DNA from: Amnibacterium endophyticum
GTDB lineage: Bacteria; Actinomycetota; Actinomycetes; Actinomycetales; Microbacteriaceae
Assembly: GCF_042680685.1 (NCBI RefSeq)
Contig: NZ_JBHUEA010000006.1
Location: forward strand, 62,001-126,000
Reading direction: 5' to 3'
DNA: 64,000 bases
Positions 46,402-54,425 of the stretch are shown in pieces. The number at the start of each line of letters is the position of its first letter. Position 1 is the first letter of the stretch. The translations under genes were made by a program, and so were the position numbers. A model generated the notes under the pieces. It had not been told where the DNA came from, did not search any database, and saw nothing but the letters and a program-made list of their open reading frames with translations.

Positions 46402-47343
46402 ATGACCCTCGTCGCGCCGTCCAGCGTCGACACCCAGGACCCGCAGCAGCCGTTCCTGCTGCACCGGGTGCGGGTGGCGCGCCGCCTCCGCGTCTCCGAG
46501 GGCTTCATGCGGATCACCTTCGCCGGCCCCACGCTCGACCGCTTCGCCGATCCAGGACTGGACCAGCGCATCAAGCTGATCCTCCCTGCCGCCGACGGCA
46601 GCCTCGACGCGATGCCCTTCGCCGCCGACTGGTACGCCGCCTGGCGCGCGCTGCCCGACGAGCGGCGGCCGGTCGTGCGGACCTACACGACCCGAGCGGT
46701 GCGCCCGGAGGCGCGGGAGGTCGACGTCGACCTCGTGCTGCACGAGCCGTGCGGGCCGGCCGGCCGCTTCGCCGCGGGGTGCGCCGAGGGCGACGAGGTG
46801 GTGCTGCTCGGGCCGAACCGCGGCTGCCCGGGCGGCGCCGGGGGCGTCGACTTCCGCCTGCCCGCCGCCGCACGATCGGTGCTCGTCGCGGGCGACGAGA
46901 CGGCGCTGCCCGCCATCGCCCGCATCCTGGGCGGGCTGCCCTCGGAGATCACCGGACGGGTCCTGCTCGAGGTGCCCCACGCGGCCGACGCGGCGCAGCT
47001 GCCCGCCCACCCGGGGGTGACGGTGACCGTGCTCGAGCGCGGCGACGCCCGGGTGGGCTCGCGCCTGCTCGACGCCGTGCGCGTCGCCGCCTCGGCGCTC
47101 ACCACGCCGCACCCCGGCGTCGAGCCCGAGGACGTCGACATCGACTCCGCCGAGGGGATGCTCTGGGAGGTCCCGGGCGAGGCGGCGCCGGCGGACGCGC
47201 AGGCGCCCCTCTACGCCTGGCTCGCGGGCGAGGCCGGCGTCATCAAGGCGCTGCGTCGCGTGCTCGTCGGCGAGCTCGGCGTCGACCGCCGCTCGGTCGC
47301 CTTCATGGGCTACTGGCGGGCCGGTCGCTCCGAGGGGACCTGA
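46402..47343 (+). CDS. Siderophore-interacting protein (ViuB/YqjH-like ferric-siderophore reductase)
   Basis: A 313-residue FAD-binding reductase of the SIP family. The N-terminal FAD domain shows MRITFAGPTLDRF, RTYTTRAVRPEAREVDVDLVLHE and the flavin site GPAGRFAAGCAEGDEVVLLGPNRG; the C-terminal domain has LVAGDETALPAIARIL and AWLAGEAGVIKALRR. It reduces Fe(III)-siderophores in the cytoplasm to release iron. The iron box on its promoter means it is probably expressed only in iron shortage. No siderophore uptake genes are adjacent; the next genes are a glycosylase-like protein and an iron/manganese transporter. Confidence 0.93.
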   Translation: MTLVAPSSVDTQDPQQPFLLHRVRVARRLRVSEGFMRITFAGPTLDRFADPGLDQRIKLILPAADGSLDAMPFAADWYAAWRALPDERRPVVRTYTTRAVRPEAREVDVDLVLHEPCGPAGRFAAGCAEGDEVVLLGPNRGCPGGAGGVDFRLPAAARSVLVAGDETALPAIARILGGLPSEITGRVLLEVPHAADAAQLPAHPGVTVTVLERGDARVGSRLLDAVRVAASALTTPHPGVEPEDVDIDSAEGMLWEVPGEAAPADAQAPLYAWLAGEAGVIKALRRVLVGELGVDRRSVAFMGYWRAGRSEGT

Positions 47344-47355
47344 CCGGGGCGCAAG

Positions 47356-47361
47356 TAGGGT
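47356..47361 (+). promoter_or_regulatory. -10 box TAGGGT before the MSMEG_6728-type gene
   Basis: TAGGGT ends ten bases before the ATG at 47372, which would give a leader of only a few bases. Confidence 0.4.
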
Positions 47362-47371
47362 CGGTCCGGCC

Positions 47372-48235
47372 ATGCAGACCTTCCTGCCCTCCGCCGACTT
47401 CGCCGAGAGCGCGGCCTCCCTCGATTCCGCGCGGCTCGGCAAGCAGCGCGTCGAGACGCTGCAGATCCTCCGCGCGCTCGTGCTGCCGACGTACGGCTGG
47501 CAGCGGCACCCGGCGGTCACCATGTGGCGCGGACACGTGCCTGCCCTGACCGCCTACGGTCTCGCCGTCGTCGACGAGTGGCGCGAGCGCGGCAACGCGG
47601 ACGCGGTGCGCGAGCAGCTGCTCGAGTTCGCGCCCGAGGTCGCGGGGCGCTCGCAGCAGCGGCTCGCCGTCGAGGGGCTCATGCCGGACTGGCTCGGGGA
47701 CTTCGCCGTGCACGAGAGCCACCGCTCCAAGCTGATCGCGAAGGACCCCGGGTTCTACCTGCCGCGCTTCCCGGGCACGCCGCTCGGACTCGACTACGTG
47801 TGGCCGGAGGGCGTCGGGACGCACGAGGCGGAGGACGCGCACGAGCTGTGGGTGCTGCGGGTGCCCTTCCTCGAGCCGTGGCGGGCGATCGGGATGCTTG
47901 GGCTGCCGGACGCGGGCCCGCGCGGCGCGACCGCGGCGTGGCGGACGCAGCTGCGGTCGTTCGAGGACGAGCTGGTGCCCGGGGTGGTGCTCGGCGTCTC
48001 CGCGGAGGACGACGCCCGGCGCGTGCACCTGGCCGAGGTCGCCGGCCCCGCCGCTCCCGCCACGATCGACGGCACCGGCTACACCGCCGTCGCGGCGGAG
48101 TTCACCGGGCTCGCCGTGCAGCGCCGCGCGCTGCCGACGCCCGCTGCCCTGCAGAACCCCCGCCGCTTCTTCCGCGTCCCGCTGCCGGTGCCGGTGGGCG
48201 ACCTCGTCACGCATGCGGAAGACTTGACGGAGTGA
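47372..48235 (+). CDS. MSMEG_6728 family protein (pyrimidine-dimer DNA glycosylase-like)
   Basis: A 287-residue soluble protein. The N-terminal half resembles the actinobacterial MSMEG_6728 family, linked in domain databases to pyrimidine dimer DNA glycosylase: MQTFLPSADFAESAASLDSARLGKQRVE, then PTYGWQRHPAVTMWRGHVPAL, and HESHRSKLIAKDP. The C-terminal half (from residue 130) is less conserved. A repair role is suggested by the family name only; no experiment is known to me. It overlaps the VIT-family gene by four bases, an odd pairing. Confidence 0.72.
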   Translation: MQTFLPSADFAESAASLDSARLGKQRVETLQILRALVLPTYGWQRHPAVTMWRGHVPALTAYGLAVVDEWRERGNADAVREQLLEFAPEVAGRSQQRLAVEGLMPDWLGDFAVHESHRSKLIAKDPGFYLPRFPGTPLGLDYVWPEGVGTHEAEDAHELWVLRVPFLEPWRAIGMLGLPDAGPRGATAAWRTQLRSFEDELVPGVVLGVSAEDDARRVHLAEVAGPAAPATIDGTGYTAVAAEFTGLAVQRRALPTPAALQNPRRFFRVPLPVPVGDLVTHAEDLTE

Positions 48236-49296
48236 CGTCCCCGAGCCGCGAGCAGATCCGCCGCTGGCGCGGCTACCTCGCCGACGAGCGCGCCGAGGCC
48301 GCCGTCTACCGGGACCTCGCGACCCGGCGCACCGGCGCCGACCGCGAGATCCTCCTCGAGCTCGCCGAGGCGGAGCGCCGCCACGAGCAGCACTGGCTGG
48401 ACCTGCTCGGACCCGAGGGGGATCGTCCGACCCGGGTCGGGCTGCGCACCCGCGTGCTCGGCCTGCTCGCACGCCGCTTCGGCTCGGTGTTCGTGCTCGC
48501 GCTGCTGCAGCGCGCCGAGGCCGGATCCCCCTACGAGGAGGACCGCGACGCCACGAGCCGGATGGCCGCCGACGAGCGCATCCACGAGGAGGTCGTGCGA
48601 TCGCTCGCCATGCGCGGCCGCGCCCGGATCTCCGGCACCTTCCGCGCGGCCGTCTTCGGCGCGAACGACGGCCTCGTGAGCAACCTCGCGCTCGTGCTCG
48701 GGGTCGGGGCGGCGGGTGCGGGGAACGGTCTCGTGCTGGCGACGGGCGTCGCCGGGCTGCTCGCCGGTGCGCTGTCGATGGGGGCCGGGGAGTACGTCAG
48801 CGTCTCGTCGCAGCGCGAGCTGCTCGAGGCGTCCCGCCCGTCCCCGGAGTCGGGCCGCGCGCTCACGCGGATCGACCTCGACGCGAACGAGGTCGCGCTG
48901 GTCTTCCGGGCGCGCGGCATGGACGAGGACGAGGCAGCGGCGCAGGCGGCGCTCGTGCTCGGGGAGCGGGAGCGGGAGCGGCCGACGCTGCCGTCGCTCG
49001 ACGTCGACGTGGAGGCCGTGGGCACCCCGATCGGTGTCGCCGCCTCGAGCTTCGGGTTCTTCGCCACGGGTGCGCTGGTGCCGATCGTGCCCTACCTGCT
49101 CGGCCTTTCCGGAGGAATCGCGGTCGCCGTCGCCTGCGTGCTCGTCGGCATCGCGCTGATCGGCACCGGGGCCGTGGTCGGGCTGCTGTCGGGCGCGTCG
49201 ATGGTGAAGCGCGCAGGCCGGCAGCTCGCGATCGGGTTCGGCGCCGCAGCGGTGACCTACGCGCTCGGGCTCGCCTTCAACGCCGCCGGGATCTGA
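48232..49296 (+). CDS. VIT1/CCC1 family iron/manganese transporter with N-terminal ferritin-like domain
   Basis: A 354-residue protein in two parts. Residues 1-130 form a ferritin/rubrerythrin-like helical domain with acidic residues in ERAEAAVYRDLA and LAEAERRHEQHW. Residues 135-354 are the VIT1 membrane domain, opening with AAVFGANDGLVSNLALVLGV and the glycine-rich GAGEYVSVSSQRE, with five helices in all. Such transporters move Fe2+ or Mn2+ out of the cytoplasm for detoxification. The GTG start overlaps the previous gene by four bases. It lies in the same direction as, and two genes after, the iron-controlled reductase. Confidence 0.92.
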   Translation: MTSPSREQIRRWRGYLADERAEAAVYRDLATRRTGADREILLELAEAERRHEQHWLDLLGPEGDRPTRVGLRTRVLGLLARRFGSVFVLALLQRAEAGSPYEEDRDATSRMAADERIHEEVVRSLAMRGRARISGTFRAAVFGANDGLVSNLALVLGVGAAGAGNGLVLATGVAGLLAGALSMGAGEYVSVSSQRELLEASRPSPESGRALTRIDLDANEVALVFRARGMDEDEAAAQAALVLGERERERPTLPSLDVDVEAVGTPIGVAASSFGFFATGALVPIVPYLLGLSGGIAVAVACVLVGIALIGTGAVVGLLSGASMVKRAGRQLAIGFGAAAVTYALGLAFNAAGI

Positions 49297-49331
49297 CGGG
49301 CCTTCCAAGCGAGCCGGGGCAGGCTGTGCCC

Positions 49332-50201
49332 ATGACGGACGAGCGGACCGACGGCTGGCTGCTCGGCGACCGGCGTGTGCCGCGGGTCGGCCTCGGCGCG
49401 ATGCGGCTGCCCGGCGACGGCGTGCTCGGGCCGCCGAAGGATCGCGACGAGGCGCTCGCCGTGCTCCGGACCGCCGTCGAGCTCGGCGTGCGGCACATCG
49501 ACACCGCGGACTTCTACGGCCCCCACGTCGCGAACGAGCTGATCCGGGAGGCGCTGTCGCCGTACCCCGAGGACCTCGTCATCGCGACGAAGGTCGGCGT
49601 CGTGCGCACGGCGCGCGGCGGCTGGCCGAACGCCGATCGACCGGAGCAGCTGCGGGAGCAGGTCCACGAGAACCTCCGCACCCTCGGTGTGGACATGCTC
49701 GACGTGGTGAACCTCCGCAACCGCACCGCCGCCGACCGGGTCACGAGCGAGCCGGGATCGATCGCCGAGCGGTTCGAGGCGCTCGCCGACCTGCAGCAGG
49801 AGGGCCTGATCCGCCACCTCGGGGTCAGCGCCGTCGACGCGCAGCAGATCGCCGAGGCGCGCACGATCGCCCCGGTCGTCTGCGTGCAGAACGTCTACAA
49901 CCTGGGGAGCCGCGGCGACGACGACCTGGTGTCGCAGCTCGCCGACGACGAGATCGCCTACGTGCCGTACTTCCCTCTCGGCGGCTTCAGCCCGCTGCGG
50001 TCCGACGCGCTCGACCGCGTCGCCGCCGATCTCGGCGCGACGCCGATGCAGGTCGCGCAGGCGTGGCTGCTGCAGCGGTCGCCGAACGTGCTGCTGATCC
50101 CGGGGACGTCATCGGTCGCGCACCTGCGCGAGAACGTCGCCGCGGGCTCGCTCGAGCTGCCGCCCGACGCGGTCGCCGAGCTCGACGCGATCGCCGGCTG
50201 A
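49332..50201 (+). CDS. Aldo/keto reductase, YdbC-like
   Basis: A 289-residue TIM-barrel NADPH oxidoreductase. The catalytic Asp and Tyr are in HIDTADFYGP, the Lys in IATKVG. Where most members have the catalytic His (as in LIHWP), this protein has DVVNLRNR, so Asn takes the place; this is shared by a known subgroup. NADPH-binding residues appear in IPGTSSVAHLRENV. Substrate is unknown. The ATG at 49332 is chosen; a GTG two codons upstream is also possible. The stop forms the end of a long hairpin. Confidence 0.9.
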   Translation: MTDERTDGWLLGDRRVPRVGLGAMRLPGDGVLGPPKDRDEALAVLRTAVELGVRHIDTADFYGPHVANELIREALSPYPEDLVIATKVGVVRTARGGWPNADRPEQLREQVHENLRTLGVDMLDVVNLRNRTAADRVTSEPGSIAERFEALADLQQEGLIRHLGVSAVDAQQIAEARTIAPVVCVQNVYNLGSRGDDDLVSQLADDEIAYVPYFPLGGFSPLRSDALDRVAADLGATPMQVAQAWLLQRSPNVLLIPGTSSVAHLRENVAAGSLELPPDAVAELDAIAG

Positions 50202-50253
50202 TTCCGTTTCGAAGGTGATCCGGCGCCGCCGGATCACCTTCGAAACGGAATCA
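50199..50253. terminator. Perfect 25-base-pair bidirectional hairpin whose ends are both stop codons
   Basis: Arms 50199-50223 and 50229-50253 are perfectly complementary, with a five-base loop. The outermost three bases of each arm are the TGA stops of the aldo/keto reductase (plus strand) and the acetyltransferase (minus strand). Confidence 0.85.
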
Positions 50254-50748
50254 GCGGACCATGCGGATCTCGGGCTGGCTCCCGAGGTCGGGGCCGAAGA
50301 CGTGGCGGGCGCCGTCGGGGGCGAAGCCGTGCTTCGCGTAGAAGCCGCGGGCCCGGGGATTCGCCTCGAACACCCAGAGCTCGGCGGGGCCGGGCGGCAG
50401 GACCGCGTCGAGCAGCAGGCTCGCGAGCCCCGACCCGTACTCCGAGGCGCGGACGTACAGCGCCCACAGCTCGCGGTCGCGCGCGGGCTCGCCCGCCGAG
50501 GCGTTCGGGCGTGCGGGCCCGGCCGACGCGAAGCCGAGCACCGTGCCGTCGCGGACCGCGATCCTGCTCGCCACGCCGCCGTCGGCGGGCTCGGCGAGGT
50601 TCGCCGTCCACCGCTCGACCCAGCCCTGCTCGGTGGCGTGGTCCCAGAACTCCGCGGGCAGCAGGGGGCTGTACGCCTCGCGCCACGACGCGTGGTGCAT
50701 GCGCCCGAGCGCCTCGGCGTCCTCGGGTCTCGGCTCCCGGATCTCCAT
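50251..50748 (-). CDS. GNAT family N-acetyltransferase
   Basis: A 165-residue acetyltransferase. N-terminal IREPRPEDAEALGRMHHASWREAY and the acetyl-CoA binding block LWALYVRASEYGSGLASLLLDAVL are typical, with ANPRARGFYAKHGFAPDG at the end. The usual R/Q-x2-G-x-G/A is seen as EYGSGLA. The substrate is unknown. The ATG lies only five bases after a 20-base-pair hairpin that ends dnaE2, so the promoter must overlap the hairpin or transcription comes through from dnaE2. Confidence 0.9.
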   Translation of the reverse strand: MEIREPRPEDAEALGRMHHASWREAYSPLLPAEFWDHATEQGWVERWTANLAEPADGGVASRIAVRDGTVLGFASAGPARPNASAGEPARDRELWALYVRASEYGSGLASLLLDAVLPPGPAELWVFEANPRARGFYAKHGFAPDGARHVFGPDLGSQPEIRMVR

Positions 50749-50753
50749 GCCTT

Positions 50754-50802
50754 CATCTTGTAGGCGGATCTCGCCGGCGGTCCGAGATCCGCCTACAAGA
50801 TG
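50754..50802 (-). terminator. Hairpin between dnaE2 and the GNAT gene
   Basis: A perfect 20-base-pair stem (50754-50773 with 50783-50802) with a nine-base loop, 12 bases after the dnaE2 stop on the minus strand. Confidence 0.75.
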
Positions 50803-50814
50803 GAAGACGCGTGG

Positions 50815-53800
50815 TCAGCGGAAGTCTCGGGAGACGTGGCGGGCGCCGATCGGCAGCGGTTCGAAGCGGTCGGCGACGACGTTGATCACGCCCTCGGGGG
50901 AGCGCTCGAGGATGCCCCGCACGATCATCGCGGGCGCCTCTCGGGCGACCCGGCGGTAGCGCTGCCACACCCCGACCGAGGCGATCACGTTGATCATCCC
51001 GGTCTCGTCCTCGATGTTGAGGAAGGTGATCCCAGAGGCGGTCGCGGGCCGCTGCCGGTGCGTCACGACCCCGCCGATCTCGACCCGTCGGCCCGACTCC
51101 GCGCTGCGCAGCGCGGCCCCGCTCAGCACGCCGCGCCGCGTCAGGTCGCCGCGCACGTGCGCGACGGGGTGGGAGTCCGGCGAGATCCCGGTCGCCCACA
51201 GGTCCGCGGCGACCCGGTCCATGCCCGTGGACTCCGGCAGCAGCGGCGGCTGCACGACGATCGAGGTGTGCGGCAGCGTGTCCGGCCGCTCCTCCGACGC
51301 GGGTCCCGCCGCCCACAGCGCCTCCCGGACCGTCATCCCGAAGCCCTCGAACGCGCCGGCGGTCGCGAGCGCCTCGGTCTGCGGGGCGGTCAGCCCGATC
51401 CGGCGGGTGAGGTCGCGGATGTCGCGGTAGGGCCCGTGCGCGGTGCGCTCCGCGACGACGCGCGCCGCGAGCCTCGCGCCGATGCCGGTGATCGCGGCGA
51501 GCCCGAGGCGGACCGCGTGGTCGCCGTCGCGCCGGTGCACGCGGTGGTCGGGGGCGGCCGGGTCGAACACCGGCGGCACCTCCGGCTGCTCCTCCTCCAG
51601 GCACTCGGGGCGGCCGCGGGCGGGGGTGGTCTCGAGGTTCGCTGCGCTCGCACCTCGACCAGCGGGTGGGTTCGCTGCGCTCGTGTCCCGGGACCCGGTC
51701 GCGATCGGCTCGAGGGTCGCGTCGGCGAGGGAGAGGTTGATGTCGGGCCGACGGACGACGACGCCGTGCCGGCGGGCGTCCGCCGTGAGCGACGCGGGGG
51801 AGTAGAAGCCCATCGGCTGCGCCCGCAGCAGCGCCGCGAGGAAGACGCCCGGGTAGTGCAGCCGCATCCACGTGGAGGCGTAGACCAGCAGCGCGAACGA
51901 CAGCGAGTGGCTCTCCGCGAAGCCGAAGCTCGCGAACGCCTGGATCTTCTTGTAGATCTCGTCGGCCGCGTCGCCCGTGATGCCGTTGCCCGCCATCCCC
52001 GCGTACAGCTTCTCCCTGAGCGACTCGATCCGCTCGATCCCGCGCTTGCTGCCCATCGCCCGCCGCAGCAGGTCCGCGTCCTCGCCCGTGCAGCCGCCGA
52101 CCGCCATCGCGATCTGCATCAGCTGCTCCTGGAAGATCGGCACCCCGAGCGTGCGGGCCAGCACCGGCTCGAGCAGCGGGTGCAGGTACGTCACCGGCTC
52201 CTCGCCGCTGCGGCGGCGCACGATCGGGTGCACGGCGCCGCCCTGGATCGGTCCGGGCCGGATCAGCGCCACCTCGATCGCCAGGTCGTAGAACCGGCGC
52301 GGCAGGAAGCGGGGCAGCAGCCCGAGCTGCGCCCGCGACTCCACCTGGAAGACCCCGACCGCGTCGGCGCGGCACAGCTGGTCGTAGACGCCCGGCTCCT
52401 CCTTCGGGATTGACTCGAGCGTCCACCGCTCGCCCGTGTGCTCGGCCGCGAGGTCGAACGCGTACTGCAGCGCGGCGAGCATGCCGAGGCCGAGCAGGTC
52501 GAACTTCACGAGCCCCATGTACGCGCAGTCGTCCTTGTCCCACTGCAGCACCGTGCGCCCCTCCATGCGGGCGTGCTCGATCGGCACCACGTCGCCGACG
52601 GGCCGGTCGGTCAGCACCATGCCGCCGGAGTGGATGCCGAGGTGCCGCGGGGCGCGCAGCACCTGCTCCGCCAGCTCGACCACCTGGCCGGGGATGTCGT
52701 GGTCGGTGCTGGAGGTCACGGCGCCCCACCGCTCGACCTGGCGGCTCCACGCGTCCTGCTGGCCCGGGGAGGCGCCGAGCGCCTTCGCCATGTCGCGCAC
52801 CGCGTTCTTCGGCCGGTAGGTGATCACGTTCGCGACCTGGGCCGCGTTGCGGCGCCCGTACACCTCGTAGACGTGCTGGATCACCTCCTCCCGCCGGTCG
52901 CTGTCGAAGTCGACGTCGATGTCCGGCTCCTCGTCCCGCAGGGAGGAGAGGAAGCGCTCGAACGGCAGGTCGAACTTGATCGAGTCGACGGCGGTGATGC
53001 CGAGCAGGTAGCAGACCGCGGAGTTCGCGGCCGAGCCGCGGCCCTGGCAGAGGATGCCGCGGGACCGGGCGAAGTCGACGATGCCGTGCACGATCAGGAA
53101 GTAGCCGGGGAAGTCCTTCTCCTCGATCACCGCCAGCTCGCGGTCGATGCGCGCCAGGTGCTCCGGGCGGGCGCGCGGGTACTTCACGGGGATCGCGTCC
53201 AGCACCAGCTTCCGCAGCCACGACATCGGCGTGTGGCCGTCGGGCACCGGCAGCTTCGGCAGGCCGGGCCTGAGGCTGCGGAGTGCGAAGGCCGTCTCGG
53301 CGGCGACCTCGAGGGTCGTCTCGACGGCGCCCGGGTGGCGGGCGAAGCGGGCGCGCTGCTCCGCGCCGCTGCGCAGGTGGGGCACGGAGGCGGGCAGCCA
53401 GCCGTCCATCTCGTCCAGGCTGCGCCGCGCGCGGACGGCGGCCATCGCCGTCGCGAGGCGGCGGCCCTCCGGCGAGGCGACGTGCGCGTTCGTCGTCGCG
53501 ACCGCGCGGAGGCGCCGCTGCCGCGCCAGCGCGAAGAGCGCGTCGTTCGCCGGTCCGTCGAGCGGGTCGCCGGTGTCGAACAGCTCGACGACCACCCCGT
53601 CCCGGCCGAACGCGTCGACCAGCAGGTCGAGCTGCCGCCCCGCCGCCTCGGGGTCCAGGCCGGCCGGCGTGCGGAGCGCCTGCCGCACCCGCCCCTTGCG
53701 GCAGCCGGTCAGCGCGATCACCCGCCCCGCCAGCCGCTCCACGACCCGGCCCTCGTCGTACCGGGGCCGCCCCTTCTCCGCCTCCGCCGCCAGCTGCGCC

Positions 53801-54288
53801 TCCGTGATCACCCCGGCCATCGCGTGGTAGCCCTCCGCGCCGCGGGCGAGCAGCAGCAGGTGGGAGCCCTCGGGGTCGGGCACCCCGTTCTGCGGCGCCC
53901 CGAGCCCCAGGGACAGCTCGGCGCCGAAGACCGTGCGGACGGGGTGCTGCTCCGCCGCCTCGGCCAGCCGGACGGAGCCGTAGAAGCCGTCGTGGTCGGT
54001 CAGCGCCAGCGCGTCGAGCCCGAGCCGGCTCGCCTCCTCCAGCAGCTCCTCCGGGGCTGACGCCCCGTCGAGGAAGCTGAAGTGGCTGTGCGCGTGCAGC
54101 TCCGCGTAGGGCACGACCTCGGATTCGTGCACCGGCGGCGGGGTGCCGGGCCGGTAGGGGTGCCGCTTCAGCGACCAGGCCGGGCTGTCGCCGCCGTCCG
54201 CGTCCAGCGGCCGGTCGCTCGGGCGGCGCGCGTCGGAGAGGCGCCGCTCGAACTCCGACCACGGGATCGGCGGGTTGCTGTAGCCCAT
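50815..54288 (-). CDS. dnaE2: Error-prone DNA polymerase DnaE2
   Basis: A 1157-residue C-family polymerase for translesion synthesis. It has an N-terminal PHP domain (ELHAHSHFSFLDG near residue 68, ALTDHDGFYG), the palm aspartates in PDIDVDFDSD near residue 456, finger and helix-hairpin-helix parts, and a C-terminal OB fold (SGRRVEIGGVVTHRQRP). The ATG at 54288 is fixed by the promoter: a GATACT -10 lies six bases before it and overlaps a LexA box. Residues about 862-894 are encoded by a REP-like repeat inserted in frame. It works with ImuA and ImuB, encoded 1-3 kb away on the same strand. Confidence 0.96.
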   Translation of the reverse strand: MGYSNPPIPWSEFERRLSDARRPSDRPLDADGGDSPAWSLKRHPYRPGTPPPVHESEVVPYAELHAHSHFSFLDGASAPEELLEEASRLGLDALALTDHDGFYGSVRLAEAAEQHPVRTVFGAELSLGLGAPQNGVPDPEGSHLLLLARGAEGYHAMAGVITEAQLAAEAEKGRPRYDEGRVVERLAGRVIALTGCRKGRVRQALRTPAGLDPEAAGRQLDLLVDAFGRDGVVVELFDTGDPLDGPANDALFALARQRRLRAVATTNAHVASPEGRRLATAMAAVRARRSLDEMDGWLPASVPHLRSGAEQRARFARHPGAVETTLEVAAETAFALRSLRPGLPKLPVPDGHTPMSWLRKLVLDAIPVKYPRARPEHLARIDRELAVIEEKDFPGYFLIVHGIVDFARSRGILCQGRGSAANSAVCYLLGITAVDSIKFDLPFERFLSSLRDEEPDIDVDFDSDRREEVIQHVYEVYGRRNAAQVANVITYRPKNAVRDMAKALGASPGQQDAWSRQVERWGAVTSSTDHDIPGQVVELAEQVLRAPRHLGIHSGGMVLTDRPVGDVVPIEHARMEGRTVLQWDKDDCAYMGLVKFDLLGLGMLAALQYAFDLAAEHTGERWTLESIPKEEPGVYDQLCRADAVGVFQVESRAQLGLLPRFLPRRFYDLAIEVALIRPGPIQGGAVHPIVRRRSGEEPVTYLHPLLEPVLARTLGVPIFQEQLMQIAMAVGGCTGEDADLLRRAMGSKRGIERIESLREKLYAGMAGNGITGDAADEIYKKIQAFASFGFAESHSLSFALLVYASTWMRLHYPGVFLAALLRAQPMGFYSPASLTADARRHGVVVRRPDINLSLADATLEPIATGSRDTSAANPPAGRGASAANLETTPARGRPECLEEEQPEVPPVFDPAAPDHRVHRRDGDHAVRLGLAAITGIGARLAARVVAERTAHGPYRDIRDLTRRIGLTAPQTEALATAGAFEGFGMTVREALWAAGPASEERPDTLPHTSIVVQPPLLPESTGMDRVAADLWATGISPDSHPVAHVRGDLTRRGVLSGAALRSAESGRRVEIGGVVTHRQRPATASGITFLNIEDETGMINVIASVGVWQRYRRVAREAPAMIVRGILERSPEGVINVVADRFEPLPIGARHVSRDFR
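51627..51667 (-). repeat. REP-like element inside the dnaE2 coding region
   Basis: A full copy of the intergenic GGTCTCGAGG...CACCTCGACCAGCGGG element lies in frame in dnaE2. Read on the minus strand it encodes about 14 residues including GASAANLETTP. A TTCGCTGCGCTCG phrase found inside the element is repeated just after it (51670-51682), so the foreign part is about 95 bases. Confidence 0.75.
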
Positions 54289-54294
54289 GCCGCC

Positions 54295-54323
54295 AGTATC
54301 GAACACGAGTACGACAGGAACAA
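54295..54323 (-). promoter_or_regulatory. LexA-controlled promoter of dnaE2
   Basis: On the minus strand: -35 TTGTTC (54318-54323), 17-base spacer, -10 GATACT (54295-54300), six bases, ATG. A LexA box, TCGAACACGAGTACGA on the plus strand (54299-54314), fills the spacer and touches the -10; it differs from TCGAAC-N4-GTTCGA at one base. Confidence 0.75.
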
Positions 54324-54413
54324 GCGGCCGGGCTGCTCCTGATCGAACAGCATCGCCGGAGGGCCCGCGCCCTCGTCTCCTGGAGGGTCCGGCGGCTTCG
54401 AGCCGCGGCTGGC

Positions 54414-54419
54414 TACGGT
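54414..54419 (+). promoter_or_regulatory. udgX -10 box TACGGT, leaderless arrangement
   Basis: TACGGT ends six bases before the ATG at 54426. No LexA box was found next to it. Confidence 0.5.
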
Positions 54420-54425
54420 GAGCCC

